Shown here one piece after another: positions 43,103 to 50,864 of a stretch of DNA of 64,000 nt (within the stretch, counting starts at the first letter, position 1; each line of letters begins with the position of its first letter). Source of the DNA: CAZHNW01 sp942491575 (lineage in GTDB: Bacteria > Spirochaetota > UBA4802 > UBA5550); the NCBI GenBank assembly GCA_942491575.1, contig CALOBT010000031.1, forward strand, positions 992,001-1,056,000. Reading direction: 5' to 3'. Both the position numbers and the translations under genes were made by a program. Under the pieces are notes generated by a model. The model worked only from the letters and a program-made list of their open reading frames with translations. It ran no database searches and was not told the DNA's origin.

Positions 43103-43850
43103 ACAGCAACTGCTGTACCGCCTCACCAAATGCCTTTGCCAGTACAAACATTACCAGGTCATGTGCCCCGGGGCCTCCGATTTTCAGCAGTTTTTGAATA
43201 TCCTCGTTTTTACTTATCGTAATTGACTTGTCAATGTAATTGAGGCTGTTTCGTTTAATATTGCATATCCAGACCACCTCTCCAGTTTCTATGTGGGTCA
43301 TACGGAGTTGAACGTTTACATAAGCGATATAGGCGGCATATACAATATCACCATATGATTGCCACTGAAGGGCAACCATGGCTGTGTTTACCTTCCCGTT
43401 TATGACTGCATCCGCACCGGTAATTTTCCCTATTTTTTTCAGATATCTTTCATCGATAAGTCCCGTCTGCTGGAGTTCGATTTCCTCCATTACCTGTTTG
43501 ATTTTTCGGCGGTCCGCCACTTTAAAGCGGTATGTCCGCAGGAGCTGTTTTTCCAGTTCGGTGGGCACAGCGATTCCGTCATCTTCAAAATGGATGTATT
43601 TGGGAATGGGATTGTGTTTCAATTTAGCATAGGGAGGAATATAATCACCTTTTTCAGTTTTTTTGCTGGGGATGAAGGGGAAAACGGCAATGCTTTTTAT
43701 GTTATAGGACTTTAATTTTGGTGATGCGGAACATTCGGTTTTTTCAATTGGCCTGGGCCGTAAAACCAGGCCTGCCGGGAAACAGCTGGTAAACAGCAGT
43801 ATAAGGACAAAAGGGAAACCGGGAATTATAAAGATGTTCATTCTTTTCAT
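43101..43850 (-). CDS. CsgG/GNA1162-like lipoprotein
   Basis: A 249-residue predicted lipoprotein (lipobox LLFTSC, Cys near residue 23). The mature part resembles the CsgG/GNA1162 group: a strand segment KSIAVFPF near 52, then QVMEEIELQQTGLIDERYLKKIG split over 120-145, then GADAVINGKVN and a conserved C-terminal strand region with HIETGEVVW. These proteins are periplasmic or outer-membrane components that can oligomerise for secretion. It lies after the B12-linked lipoprotein gene on the same strand (126 bases apart), so a role with the cobalamin locus is possible but unproven. Confidence 0.6.
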   Translation of the reverse strand: MKRMNIFIIPGFPFVLILLFTSCFPAGLVLRPRPIEKTECSASPKLKSYNIKSIAVFPFIPSKKTEKGDYIPPYAKLKHNPIPKYIHFEDDGIAVPTELEKQLLRTYRFKVADRRKIKQVMEEIELQQTGLIDERYLKKIGKITGADAVINGKVNTAMVALQWQSYGDIVYAAYIAYVNVQLRMTHIETGEVVWICNIKRNSLNYIDKSITISKNEDIQKLLKIGGPGAHDLVMFVLAKAFGEAVQQLL

Positions 43851-43976
43851 TAGCTTTCCTCCTGGTTAATGAAAAACAGAATGATGGCGGGGAAGTTCTG
43901 TTCTTTTCATAAATATAAATGATGAGGTTACTATTTTCAAAAAATGTGATCACTTTCGGCAGGGGAGATTGTTTTT

Positions 43977-44732
43977 TTACCGCGACTCATCCGCTATATA
44001 TTTCCCATACACTCCGTCAATGTCAGGGCCATCGGCAAAGTCATCGTGGACGAAATTTACCCCTGGAGTATCGGGATTCTCCAACAGGGCTGCAGGTGTA
44101 AGCTTTATGTAGACAAACCCCCCGGATTTGATCTGCTCCCCCAGGGTGGTAGCCGGAAGGTCATCAAGATCGAAATGGTCTCCCCCCGCTGCAGCCGGAT
44201 CAAAGGGGTCTACGGGATTGTCTTCCTCATGATAGAGTACCGGGGTAACGCCGCCAAAACCGATCCAGTGTGCAGGATTGTCGCTGTAGACGGTTTCATC
44301 AGCAGCGGTATAGTCATGGGGGAAGTTTACCCATTCATTCCCGTCAATGGAGACGCTGATGATTAACTGGTCCATAAACCGTGTACCTGAATTGCATGTG
44401 CTGTTATCAAAGGGATTCTCAAAAACGGTAAAATCCGTGCCGATTCCGTTCAGCACGCGGCGTCCCGACCATCTCAGGATAATAGAGGTATTGGTCTCTG
44501 CGGGATCATTACTCAGGGAATATACATCAAGTGCATTTTGAGCTGTACAGCCTCGGCCATGAGCGCCGTCAACTGCACTTGATGAATCGCCGTAACCGGA
44601 ACCTGTTGCCCCCGGGGCGGAAACGACTATATCAGCGTATATGGAGGTTCCCGCATCATCATTTGATTCACAGGCGGTCAGTAGAAGACCAGAGAGAAGA
44701 ATGGATAGCGTAAAAAATAGATTCAGTTTCAT
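43977..44732 (-). CDS. Surface lipoprotein of a cobalamin-locus family
   Basis: A 251-residue predicted lipoprotein (LLLTAC, Cys near residue 21). The mature sequence has the pattern of a beta-sandwich surface family often found with B12 receptors in other bacteria: ALDVYSLSND, an ILRW strand, VLNGIGTDFTVFENPF, VSIDGNEWVNFPHD, a GFGGVTPV segment, GGDHFDLDDLP and a final VYIKL strand. The gene is divergent from the riboswitch-controlled receptor operon and has a GAGGTAAT ribosome-binding site. Its leader also resembles part of a cobalamin riboswitch. A role in corrinoid capture at the cell surface is inferred from this context. Confidence 0.55.
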   Translation of the reverse strand: MKLNLFFTLSILLSGLLLTACESNDDAGTSIYADIVVSAPGATGSGYGDSSSAVDGAHGRGCTAQNALDVYSLSNDPAETNTSIILRWSGRRVLNGIGTDFTVFENPFDNSTCNSGTRFMDQLIISVSIDGNEWVNFPHDYTAADETVYSDNPAHWIGFGGVTPVLYHEEDNPVDPFDPAAAGGDHFDLDDLPATTLGEQIKSGGFVYIKLTPAALLENPDTPGVNFVHDDFADGPDIDGVYGKYIADESR

Positions 44733-44744
44733 ATTATTACCTCT

Positions 44745-44850
44745 TATCAGGAAGGATTTTTCACGACGCTCCGACTTTAACGGTTGCCTGTCAGTGGGGG
44801 AATTTCACCCCTCTTCTGCCGTATTACTACCTGACATGATTACCGATAAA
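44745..44850 (-). promoter_or_regulatory. Degenerate cobalamin-riboswitch-like leader (minus strand)
   Basis: Reading the minus strand from about 44830, the leader of the surface lipoprotein gene contains GGGTGAAATTCC, then CACTGACAGGCAACCGTTAA. These parallel the conserved GGUGAAAAUCC and ACUGnCCCGCAACUGUAA parts of the cobalamin aptamer. The GGGAA element before them and a clear B12 box after them are missing. A TTGACA lies upstream (44853-44858, minus strand). It may be a decayed or short aptamer. Confidence 0.35.
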
Positions 44851-44904
44851 CCTGTCAATAGTAATTTTAAGATAAATATATCTTGACAAAAAAGAAATGA
44901 AAAA

Positions 44905-45065
44905 ATGTTGTTCTTGATGTATATTAAGGATGAAGTCGGGTGAGAATCCCGCGCTGTCCCGCAACTGTAATGCCGCTTATAGCGGACAAGCCAGATCTTC
45001 CTTACAACAGACTGGATTTCCTCGAGGACTGGGAGCCGGGTATGCATTCTGCAATCCTGTGACAG
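44905..45065 (+). ncRNA. Cobalamin riboswitch
   Basis: The leader contains the cobalamin aptamer core: GTCGGGTGAGAATCCCGC, then GCTGTCCCGCAACTGTAA (44935-44972), a short helix (GCCGCTTATAGCGG), and AAGCCAGATCTTCC at 44989-45002, which corresponds to the conserved B12-box region. The closing part (GACTGGGAGCCGGG) follows. A TTGACA -35 lies just upstream at 44883-44888. The layout is a short-form aptamer. It controls the operon for a surface lipoprotein, a TonB-dependent receptor and TonB, so cobalamin would repress its own uptake. Confidence 0.85.
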
Positions 45066-45070
45066 TAAAT

Positions 45071-45095
45071 AACACGCCTCGAGCGTGTTTTTTTA
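45071..45095 (+). terminator. Riboswitch terminator (attenuator)
   Basis: AACACGC at 45071-45077 pairs with GCGTGTT at 45083-45089 across a 5-base loop, then a T run to 45094. It lies between the aptamer and the first gene. CCTCGAG occurs both in the aptamer's 3' part (45020-45026) and at this hairpin (45077-45083), offering an alternative pairing for antitermination. Confidence 0.75.
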
Positions 45096-45147
45096 TTTTC
45101 ACACCTTTCCTTCAGGACCTCTCCGGTAAAAATTTTTGGAGGTCGTG

Positions 45148-46344
45148 ATGAAATTTTATTTTAAAAAAAATCTTTTTAATTTCCTTTCCATACCGTTACT
45201 TCTGCTGTTGCTCTTAGCCGGTTGTTTTGAAGATGCGGATATAACACCGCCTGCAGAGGTGACTAATGCTTCCGCAGCGGTAGTTAATAATGTAATAACC
45301 CTTTCATGGACAGAACCTGCAGATTCTGACTTCAGGCATGTCCAAATTGCATATGAGGGAGCAACATCAGATACTATACAGGTTGATAAAGGTACATCTA
45401 CTTACGATTTCACCGGCCTCACTGAAGAGGCAGAATATTCATTTACTATCAAGGCAGTTGATTCTGCAGGGAATGCTTCTGTTGATGGTGTGATCATAAA
45501 AGCTATAGCTCAGAAAGCTACCCTCAATGGTTACTGGAAATCAACATACGGTGATGGATTTGAGATCGATACTACTGTAAATCCTCCTTTGTTTTACAGT
45601 TATAAAGATGCGGGTAAAACATTATCATTTGAGGGGAAAATTGTAAATAATCCGGCGTACACCAGCACAGATATATATATTACAGTTGAAATTACCGGTA
45701 ATGACGGTATCGCTGCAGGTGATCCAAACTGGGGAAATGCTGATATGACAGTGGGAGCCTTTACTGTTATAAGAATCAAAGAGTTTTCCGGCAAAATCTG
45801 TAAGGAAGCGTCGAGTCCCTATAAATTTAACGAAGCGAGGGTGAAGCCTACTCAGGTCGAGGCGGAAACCGAATTTACTGACGCAAATGGCTATTATGAT
45901 TATCCCGCTGACTATACAAAGATTTCAACGAAAAGCAGTGCCTTTGACGGTTACTGGAAATCCTCTTACGGCGACGGATTTAAAATTGATGCAACAGTAT
46001 ACCCGCCTCAATTCTATAGTTACAAAAATGCAGTTAAGGATGTATCATTCTGGGGGGAAATTGTCAGTACACCGGATTATAGCGCAACAGACCTTTATTT
46101 AACCCTGCAGATAAAGGGAAATGATGGTATCGCTGCGGGTGATCCTACATGGGGTAATGATGATATGGTAGTTGATTATTACACTGTTATCCGTCTGAAA
46201 AATATTTCAGGCAGAACATGTAAAGAAGCCTCAAGTCCCTATAAATATGGAGAAGACAGGGCAAAAAGTACTCAGGTAGAAGCTGAAAATGAATATACCG
46301 ATGCTAACGGGTATTTTGATTACCTGGCTGATTATTTTAAATAA
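45148..46344 (+). CDS. Lipoprotein with FN3 domain and two long repeats, riboswitch-controlled
   Basis: A 398-residue predicted lipoprotein starting at an ATG with GGAGG 9 bases upstream. Lipobox LLLLAGC near residue 26. A fibronectin type III domain (about 30-125: PPAEVTNASAAV, LSWTEPADSDF, YSFTIKAVDSAGN) is followed by two repeats of about 135 residues, around 65-70% identical, each with GYWKS, YGDGF, FYSYK, GNDGIAAGDP, ASSPYK and ANGY. It is the first gene behind the cobalamin riboswitch and is followed after 7 bases by the receptor gene. A role as a surface binding protein that hands corrinoid to the receptor is plausible; the repeats match no family I know. Confidence 0.6.
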   Translation: MKFYFKKNLFNFLSIPLLLLLLLAGCFEDADITPPAEVTNASAAVVNNVITLSWTEPADSDFRHVQIAYEGATSDTIQVDKGTSTYDFTGLTEEAEYSFTIKAVDSAGNASVDGVIIKAIAQKATLNGYWKSTYGDGFEIDTTVNPPLFYSYKDAGKTLSFEGKIVNNPAYTSTDIYITVEITGNDGIAAGDPNWGNADMTVGAFTVIRIKEFSGKICKEASSPYKFNEARVKPTQVEAETEFTDANGYYDYPADYTKISTKSSAFDGYWKSSYGDGFKIDATVYPPQFYSYKNAVKDVSFWGEIVSTPDYSATDLYLTLQIKGNDGIAAGDPTWGNDDMVVDYYTVIRLKNISGRTCKEASSPYKYGEDRAKSTQVEAENEYTDANGYFDYLADYFK

Positions 46345-46351
46345 ATTAGTA

Positions 46352-48379
46352 ATGATTTTTAGTGAAAGATATACTGACAAATGGATCAGGCTGTTGCTTT
46401 TCAGTCTGATTCCATTCCTTTGGACTGGAAAGCTTATCGCAAAAGATTCCCTGAATCCAATTGTAGTCACTGCAGAAAAAAGCACCTCTGAACAGGAAAT
46501 CAGACGCGGTACCGGTAGCGCTGAGGTAATCGATGTCTCTAATGAAACGGGAACAATGAAGACCCTCACCGATATCCTTGAAGACCAGGCGGGGGTCCGC
46601 ATTAAACGTTATGGGGGAATCGGCTCGGAAAGTACAATCTCCATCAGGGGGACAAACGCAAACCAGGTGCAGATATTTATTGACGGTGTGCCCCTCCGGG
46701 ACAGCCGCATGGGGGAGGTAAACCTGGAATCCATTCCGCTGGATAATGTGGAACGCGTCGAAGTATACCGGGGATTCGTGCCGGCACGCCTTGGGGGATC
46801 CGCCATCGGCGGCGCAGTGAATATTGTCACCAAAAAATCAGAGAAAAAAAGAAGTACACAGCTTGCCCTTACATATGGATCATATAACACCATCAAGGCC
46901 ATGGCCCGTCACGACCAGTCATTCAAGAAATGGTTTTATGGCGCCTCATTGAATACCCTATATACCAATGGAAAGTACAGTTACCGCTACAACAATGGCA
47001 CCGTTCATGAAGGGGCTGATGATTACTGGCTGGAGAGAGACAATAATCGTGTTACATCCTGTGGTGTTGCAGGATACGGGGGTATCACAACGGGGAGAGT
47101 GAAATATACCCTGAGCAATAATTATACCTTTAATGACCGAGGCCTGGCGGGAACTGCGGGAAACGAGACACGGAAGGTTAACATGGTGACGCACCGGAAT
47201 ATGCTTAACCTGAACATCGCAGCAGATGGTCTCCTGGAAAAACGCCTGAAGCTGGGGGGGGACCTTTATTATTCTCTGAAGCGGGATTTCTACCGTGACC
47301 CCCTCAATGAACTGGGCCTCGGTACTGCAAAACAGGAGGGGATCTATGATTCCTTTGGTATGAATTTTCAGGGGAGTTACCTTTTCTTCAAACCTGTTCA
47401 GGAGGCGTCTCTCAGCATCAATACGTCCGGGGATCTCTACCGCGCAGCTACCGAAGGACTCGGGGAAAATCCCAGGCAGGGAAGATACAATTTTGATGCC
47501 GCCCTTGAAGACATCTTTTCTTTCTATGATGATCGTATCCGCCTTTCTCTGCAGGGGCGCTTCCTGCTCTGGCATGATAGTTTCGCCGAAGAAAATCCGG
47601 TCACCGGGGATGTTCTTCCCAGGGAGGAGACAACAGACTATGCATTCACCTGGCAGGGGGGAGTTCGTGGTGACCTGATAAAAAAGATGCTCTACCTGAA
47701 GGCGAACTGCGGTGAGGCGGTCCGGATACCCCTTTTTTCGGAACTCTACGGTGACCAGGGATATATTGTGGGCAACAGCAGTCTGTCCGCTGAAAGGGCC
47801 CTGAAGGTCGATGCGGGATTCGGCTGCACGATAAAAAAGAAAAAGTCATGGTTGAAGAACTTTCGTTTCGAGGGAACATATTTCTACAGTTTCATAAATG
47901 ATATTATTGTCTTTATTCCCAACAGCCAGTATACCATGAAAGCTGACAACCTGAGCTGTGCGGAAATAATGGGTACTGAGTTTTCCCTGTCACTGCTGCT
48001 GAAAAAATATTTTGAACTGGCCGCATCCTATACCTGGCAGCGGGCTCTTAACAGGGGAGATATCCCATACCTGAACGATAAGATCCTTCCAAACAGACCA
48101 ATCCATGAAGCGTCAGGCATGATAAAATTTTTCAATAAGTGGGGAAGTTTAACCTACGATGCAAATTTTATCGGTTATAATTACCGTGATCAGATCAATT
48201 CGGAATTTTATTTTGTGAATAACCGCATCGTACATAATTTAACAGTAAAGACCGGGCCATGGAAGGGAATTGAACTGATACTGGAGATTAAAAATGCAGG
48301 GGACAATCAGATCAGTGATGTCTACGGCATGCCCCTTCCCGGGAGATCATATTACGGTACTGTAAAATGGAAATTTTAA
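46352..48379 (+). CDS. btuB: TonB-dependent outer-membrane receptor, probably for cobalamin
   Basis: A 675-residue receptor. The start at 46352 is just after the preceding stop and gives a signal peptide; the frame is also open further upstream inside the previous gene. A TonB-box-like sequence (NPIVVTA near residue 34) is followed by the plug domain (about 55-160, with GSESTISIRGTNANQVQIFIDG split, then VERVEVYRG and GSAIGGAVNIVTKK), and a barrel ending in Phe (TVKWKF). It shows the general organisation of BtuB and FepA-like receptors. The cobalamin substrate is inferred from the riboswitch at the head of the operon. Confidence 0.82.
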   Translation: MIFSERYTDKWIRLLLFSLIPFLWTGKLIAKDSLNPIVVTAEKSTSEQEIRRGTGSAEVIDVSNETGTMKTLTDILEDQAGVRIKRYGGIGSESTISIRGTNANQVQIFIDGVPLRDSRMGEVNLESIPLDNVERVEVYRGFVPARLGGSAIGGAVNIVTKKSEKKRSTQLALTYGSYNTIKAMARHDQSFKKWFYGASLNTLYTNGKYSYRYNNGTVHEGADDYWLERDNNRVTSCGVAGYGGITTGRVKYTLSNNYTFNDRGLAGTAGNETRKVNMVTHRNMLNLNIAADGLLEKRLKLGGDLYYSLKRDFYRDPLNELGLGTAKQEGIYDSFGMNFQGSYLFFKPVQEASLSINTSGDLYRAATEGLGENPRQGRYNFDAALEDIFSFYDDRIRLSLQGRFLLWHDSFAEENPVTGDVLPREETTDYAFTWQGGVRGDLIKKMLYLKANCGEAVRIPLFSELYGDQGYIVGNSSLSAERALKVDAGFGCTIKKKKSWLKNFRFEGTYFYSFINDIIVFIPNSQYTMKADNLSCAEIMGTEFSLSLLLKKYFELAASYTWQRALNRGDIPYLNDKILPNRPIHEASGMIKFFNKWGSLTYDANFIGYNYRDQINSEFYFVNNRIVHNLTVKTGPWKGIELILEIKNAGDNQISDVYGMPLPGRSYYGTVKWKF

Positions 48380-48391
48380 CAGGATATAAAG

Positions 48392-49606
48392 ATGCTACAA
48401 GTTTTGATGTCTAAAAATAACAGCCTCATGAAAGCAGTTGCAGCAATAGTTGCTGCAACTGCTTTCATGATCACCTCCTGCAGCCCGGACTTCGGCCGCC
48501 CCTGGTCGCCCGCGGATAATGTAGCCTTCGTGGTTACCTCGAATTTCTCCGACTCAGCTTCATTTTCCACGGTGGATATATCTACCCTGATTCCCTATAT
48601 CGATGTGGGAGCGGGTATGATCCATACCGATGCATACTGTCGTTATATGAACAATAAAATTTATATCATAAATGCCCGGGGGCGAAATAATCTTCAGATT
48701 ATAGATCCCGCTGATTCATATGAAACTGAGCGGGAAATTTCTTTAAAAGAAGATGAAAATGATAACTGCAATCCCCATGATGCAGTGGCCGTTTCCCCAT
48801 CGAAGGCATATGTGACCCGTTATAATTCATCCAAGCTCTGGATCGTTGATCCAGGCACCGGTACAAAAACAGGGGAGATCGATCTCTCCTTCTATGCCGA
48901 CGGTGCAAGCAATGGTGTACCCTGCATGGACAAGATATACTACGATGCATCCCGGCAGCGCCTCTGGGTTTCTCTGCAGCGTCTCGACATCAGCGACAAC
49001 TATAAGACGACGGCCTACAGTTCTGTGCTGGTAATTGATACGACTACAGAGGCTATTACAGAAATAAAACTGAACCAGGGGGTGACCGCAAAAAATCCCG
49101 CCACACACTTTCGTTTCGTTCCCAGTGGGATCTGGCAGCCTGCACCTGCAGATAACAACGATCACCTTTTTATCTCCTGCATCGGTGAAAACGGTTTTAA
49201 CTATGCGGAGGATGGGGGCATTATTGCCCTTGATCTTGAGAGTATGGAAATGGAAACCGGCTATGTAATAACCGAGGCGGTACTTGGCGGCGAGGTGATG
49301 GATTTTGTGATAAAAAATCAAACGACCGGTTATGCTGTACTTTCGAAGGAAGATTTCACCACGAGCATAGTCCGTTTTAATCCTGCAGATGGAACGCTGA
49401 CCAGCGTGATTCGGCAACAGAGCAATGACTACGGAAACCTGTGGCGCCTTCAGTTACACAGCTCAGGAAAACTTTTTGTCTGTGACCGTTCAGTAACTGC
49501 TCCGGGGGTCCGAGTCTATGATACGGAAAATAATGACTTCCCCCTTAATAACGATCTCCCGGTCTATGTAGGCGTGCAGCCATCGGACCTGGTGTTTATA
49601 GAGTAG
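48392..49606 (+). CDS. YncE-like beta-propeller lipoprotein of the cobalamin locus
   Basis: A 404-residue predicted lipoprotein (start with AGGA upstream; lipobox MITSC near residue 30). The mature part is a beta-propeller-like repeat protein with blades of type VYIINARGRNNLQIIDP, AYVTRYNSSKLWIVDP and SVLVIDTTTE, similar to YncE-type surface proteins that accompany TonB receptors. It follows the receptor gene by 12 bases. The signal-peptide coding region contains an almost perfect 21-bp inverted repeat (48426-48470). The family function is not established; ligand binding at the surface is the likely job. Confidence 0.65.
   Translation: MLQVLMSKNNSLMKAVAAIVAATAFMITSCSPDFGRPWSPADNVAFVVTSNFSDSASFSTVDISTLIPYIDVGAGMIHTDAYCRYMNNKIYIINARGRNNLQIIDPADSYETEREISLKEDENDNCNPHDAVAVSPSKAYVTRYNSSKLWIVDPGTGTKTGEIDLSFYADGASNGVPCMDKIYYDASRQRLWVSLQRLDISDNYKTTAYSSVLVIDTTTEAITEIKLNQGVTAKNPATHFRFVPSGIWQPAPADNNDHLFISCIGENGFNYAEDGGIIALDLESMEMETGYVITEAVLGGEVMDFVIKNQTTGYAVLSKEDFTTSIVRFNPADGTLTSVIRQQSNDYGNLWRLQLHSSGKLFVCDRSVTAPGVRVYDTENNDFPLNNDLPVYVGVQPSDLVFIE
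48426..48470. repeat. Near-perfect 21-bp inverted repeat in a signal-peptide coding sequence
   Basis: The 21 bases at 48426-48446 are the reverse complement of 48450-48470, with only TAG in the loop. The arms contain CATGAAAGCAGTTGC and its mirror. The antisense strand has AGGAGGTGATCATG reading into the arm, so both strands look like a gene start. The sense strand encodes the signal peptide of the beta-propeller lipoprotein. Confidence 0.9.
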
Positions 49607-49614
49607 GGGGGGGG
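49606..49614 (+). repeat. Run of nine G acting as ribosome-binding region of tonB
   Basis: Nine consecutive G, beginning with the last base of the preceding TAG stop, followed by AAGTTG and the ATG at 49621. Its length would affect Shine-Dalgarno strength and spacing. Confidence 0.7.
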
Positions 49615-49620
49615 AAGTTG

Positions 49621-50196
49621 ATGCTGCGTCCTTATATAATTTTTTCCGCAGGCATCCACATGTCACTGGTGGTGGGGCTCTTTTTCTCTTCTCCGGATGT
49701 CTCCGTTGATTTTGATATCCGCCGCGGCGTCTCCGCCCTGAAGGTCACGGTTAAAGAAAATGAGAAAAAGAAAAAACCGGAAAAAAAACAGAAGCCCGAA
49801 CATTTTTCAATTATTGTTTCCCAGGGGGGAAGTTTTTTCATCAATACCGGAGCCGAAAAGAAAAAAAATACCCTCGAGGGAGAAAATCTACAGTCTGGAA
49901 AACTGGGGGCTCTCTATAAAAAATCCCGTTTTAATTCCGTCAACTTCCCGCCGAAATATCCCTATCTTGCGCAACGAATCGGCTACCATGGATCGGTGCG
50001 TCTCGCCATTGAGGTACTTCCAAACGGAAGGACCGGCACTGTTTCCATAGTGAAAAGTTCAGGCAGAAAAATACTGGATGAATCTGCCCTCAGCGCGGCT
50101 CGACGCTGGATATTTTTCAGACCCGGAGAGATGAAGCTCGATAAACCGATGATTGTTAATCAGGATATTGAATTCAGATTAACGAACAGCCGATAG
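49621..50196 (+). CDS. tonB: TonB-family energy-transducing protein
   Basis: A 191-residue protein. One N-terminal membrane segment (about residues 5-22) is followed by a Lys/Glu/Pro-rich spacer (about 45-65) and a TonB C-terminal domain (about 105-190: YPYLAQRIGYHGSVRLAIEV, then LPNGRTGTVSIVKSSG and LDESALSAARRWIFFRPG). It transmits the proton-motive force to the outer-membrane receptor. Being the last gene of the riboswitch operon, 14 bases after the propeller gene, it is probably dedicated to the cobalamin receptor. ExbB and ExbD are not in the window. Confidence 0.85.
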   Translation: MLRPYIIFSAGIHMSLVVGLFFSSPDVSVDFDIRRGVSALKVTVKENEKKKKPEKKQKPEHFSIIVSQGGSFFINTGAEKKKNTLEGENLQSGKLGALYKKSRFNSVNFPPKYPYLAQRIGYHGSVRLAIEVLPNGRTGTVSIVKSSGRKILDESALSAARRWIFFRPGEMKLDKPMIVNQDIEFRLTNSR

Positions 50197-50285
50197 TTAA
50201 CTTCATTTTTGGTATTATTAATTTGACATTGCCATTCTATTTGCCAGAATACTGAAATTATTATTAAAATTTATTTGGGGGAGAC

Positions 50286-50783
50286 ATGGCAAAGGAATAT
50301 AAAAATGCAACAATGATATGTCTTATACTGACAGCGCTGGCTGCAGCCGGCATTGCAGCAGGAGTATACTGGACAGTTCCATTGGTGATAATTTCAGTAA
50401 TGCTTCCGGCAGTACTCTATGAAATCTACCGTACAGAGGGGCTCTACACAAAACTAGCCTCAGTGGCGATGCTTCTGGTCCTGAGTATCGAGGCATTCCT
50501 CGTATTTAAAAAGGAACCGGTAAAAATTGCAGAGTATATAAAAAATACGGAGGATATCCTGAAGAAGTCATATCTTGATATAATCGATCTCACCATAGCA
50601 GCCCCGGCGTTTATTGCTGTGCTGGCATTTTTCCTTATTCGCAGAACCGGGGGGAAATATACCATCTGGCTTGCAGTGATAATTCTGGTGACCTCAATAG
50701 CCCTGATCTACACAATAAATCCGGTGTTGTTTCATAAGCTGCTCAATGTAGGTTTGGAACAGGGCAAGGAGTATGTCAGGTAG
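50286..50783 (+). CDS. Polytopic membrane protein of unknown function
   Basis: A 165-residue protein with about five hydrophobic segments and few charged residues except in a central loop near 75-95. I recognise no family. GGGGGA precedes the ATG. It starts 89 bases after tonB, so co-transcription is uncertain. It ends at a long hairpin shared with the convergent SH3-domain gene. Confidence 0.5.
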   Translation: MAKEYKNATMICLILTALAAAGIAAGVYWTVPLVIISVMLPAVLYEIYRTEGLYTKLASVAMLLVLSIEAFLVFKKEPVKIAEYIKNTEDILKKSYLDIIDLTIAAPAFIAVLAFFLIRRTGGKYTIWLAVIILVTSIALIYTINPVLFHKLLNVGLEQGKEYVR

Positions 50784-50809
50784 CTGGTCGATCAGCTTAT
50801 ATTATGATA

Positions 50810-50860
50810 ATCCCTGAAAGCCAGGGCAGGGAAAAATTTTCTGCCCTGGCTTTCAGGGAT
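50810..50860. terminator. 20-bp perfect hairpin between convergent genes
   Basis: A 20-bp perfect stem (50810-50829 with 50841-50860) and an 11-base loop that itself contains AAAATTTT. It lies between the convergent membrane-protein and SH3-protein genes and should act on both transcripts. Confidence 0.8.
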
Positions 50861-50864
50861 AGAA

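Noticed and set aside
48376..48570. Minus-strand frame with a perfect ribosome-binding site at the inverted repeat
   Set aside because: The start signal is striking, but the frame after the mirrored signal sequence is only about 20 residues and overlaps the receptor end. The palindrome creates it; kept as part of the palindrome finding only.
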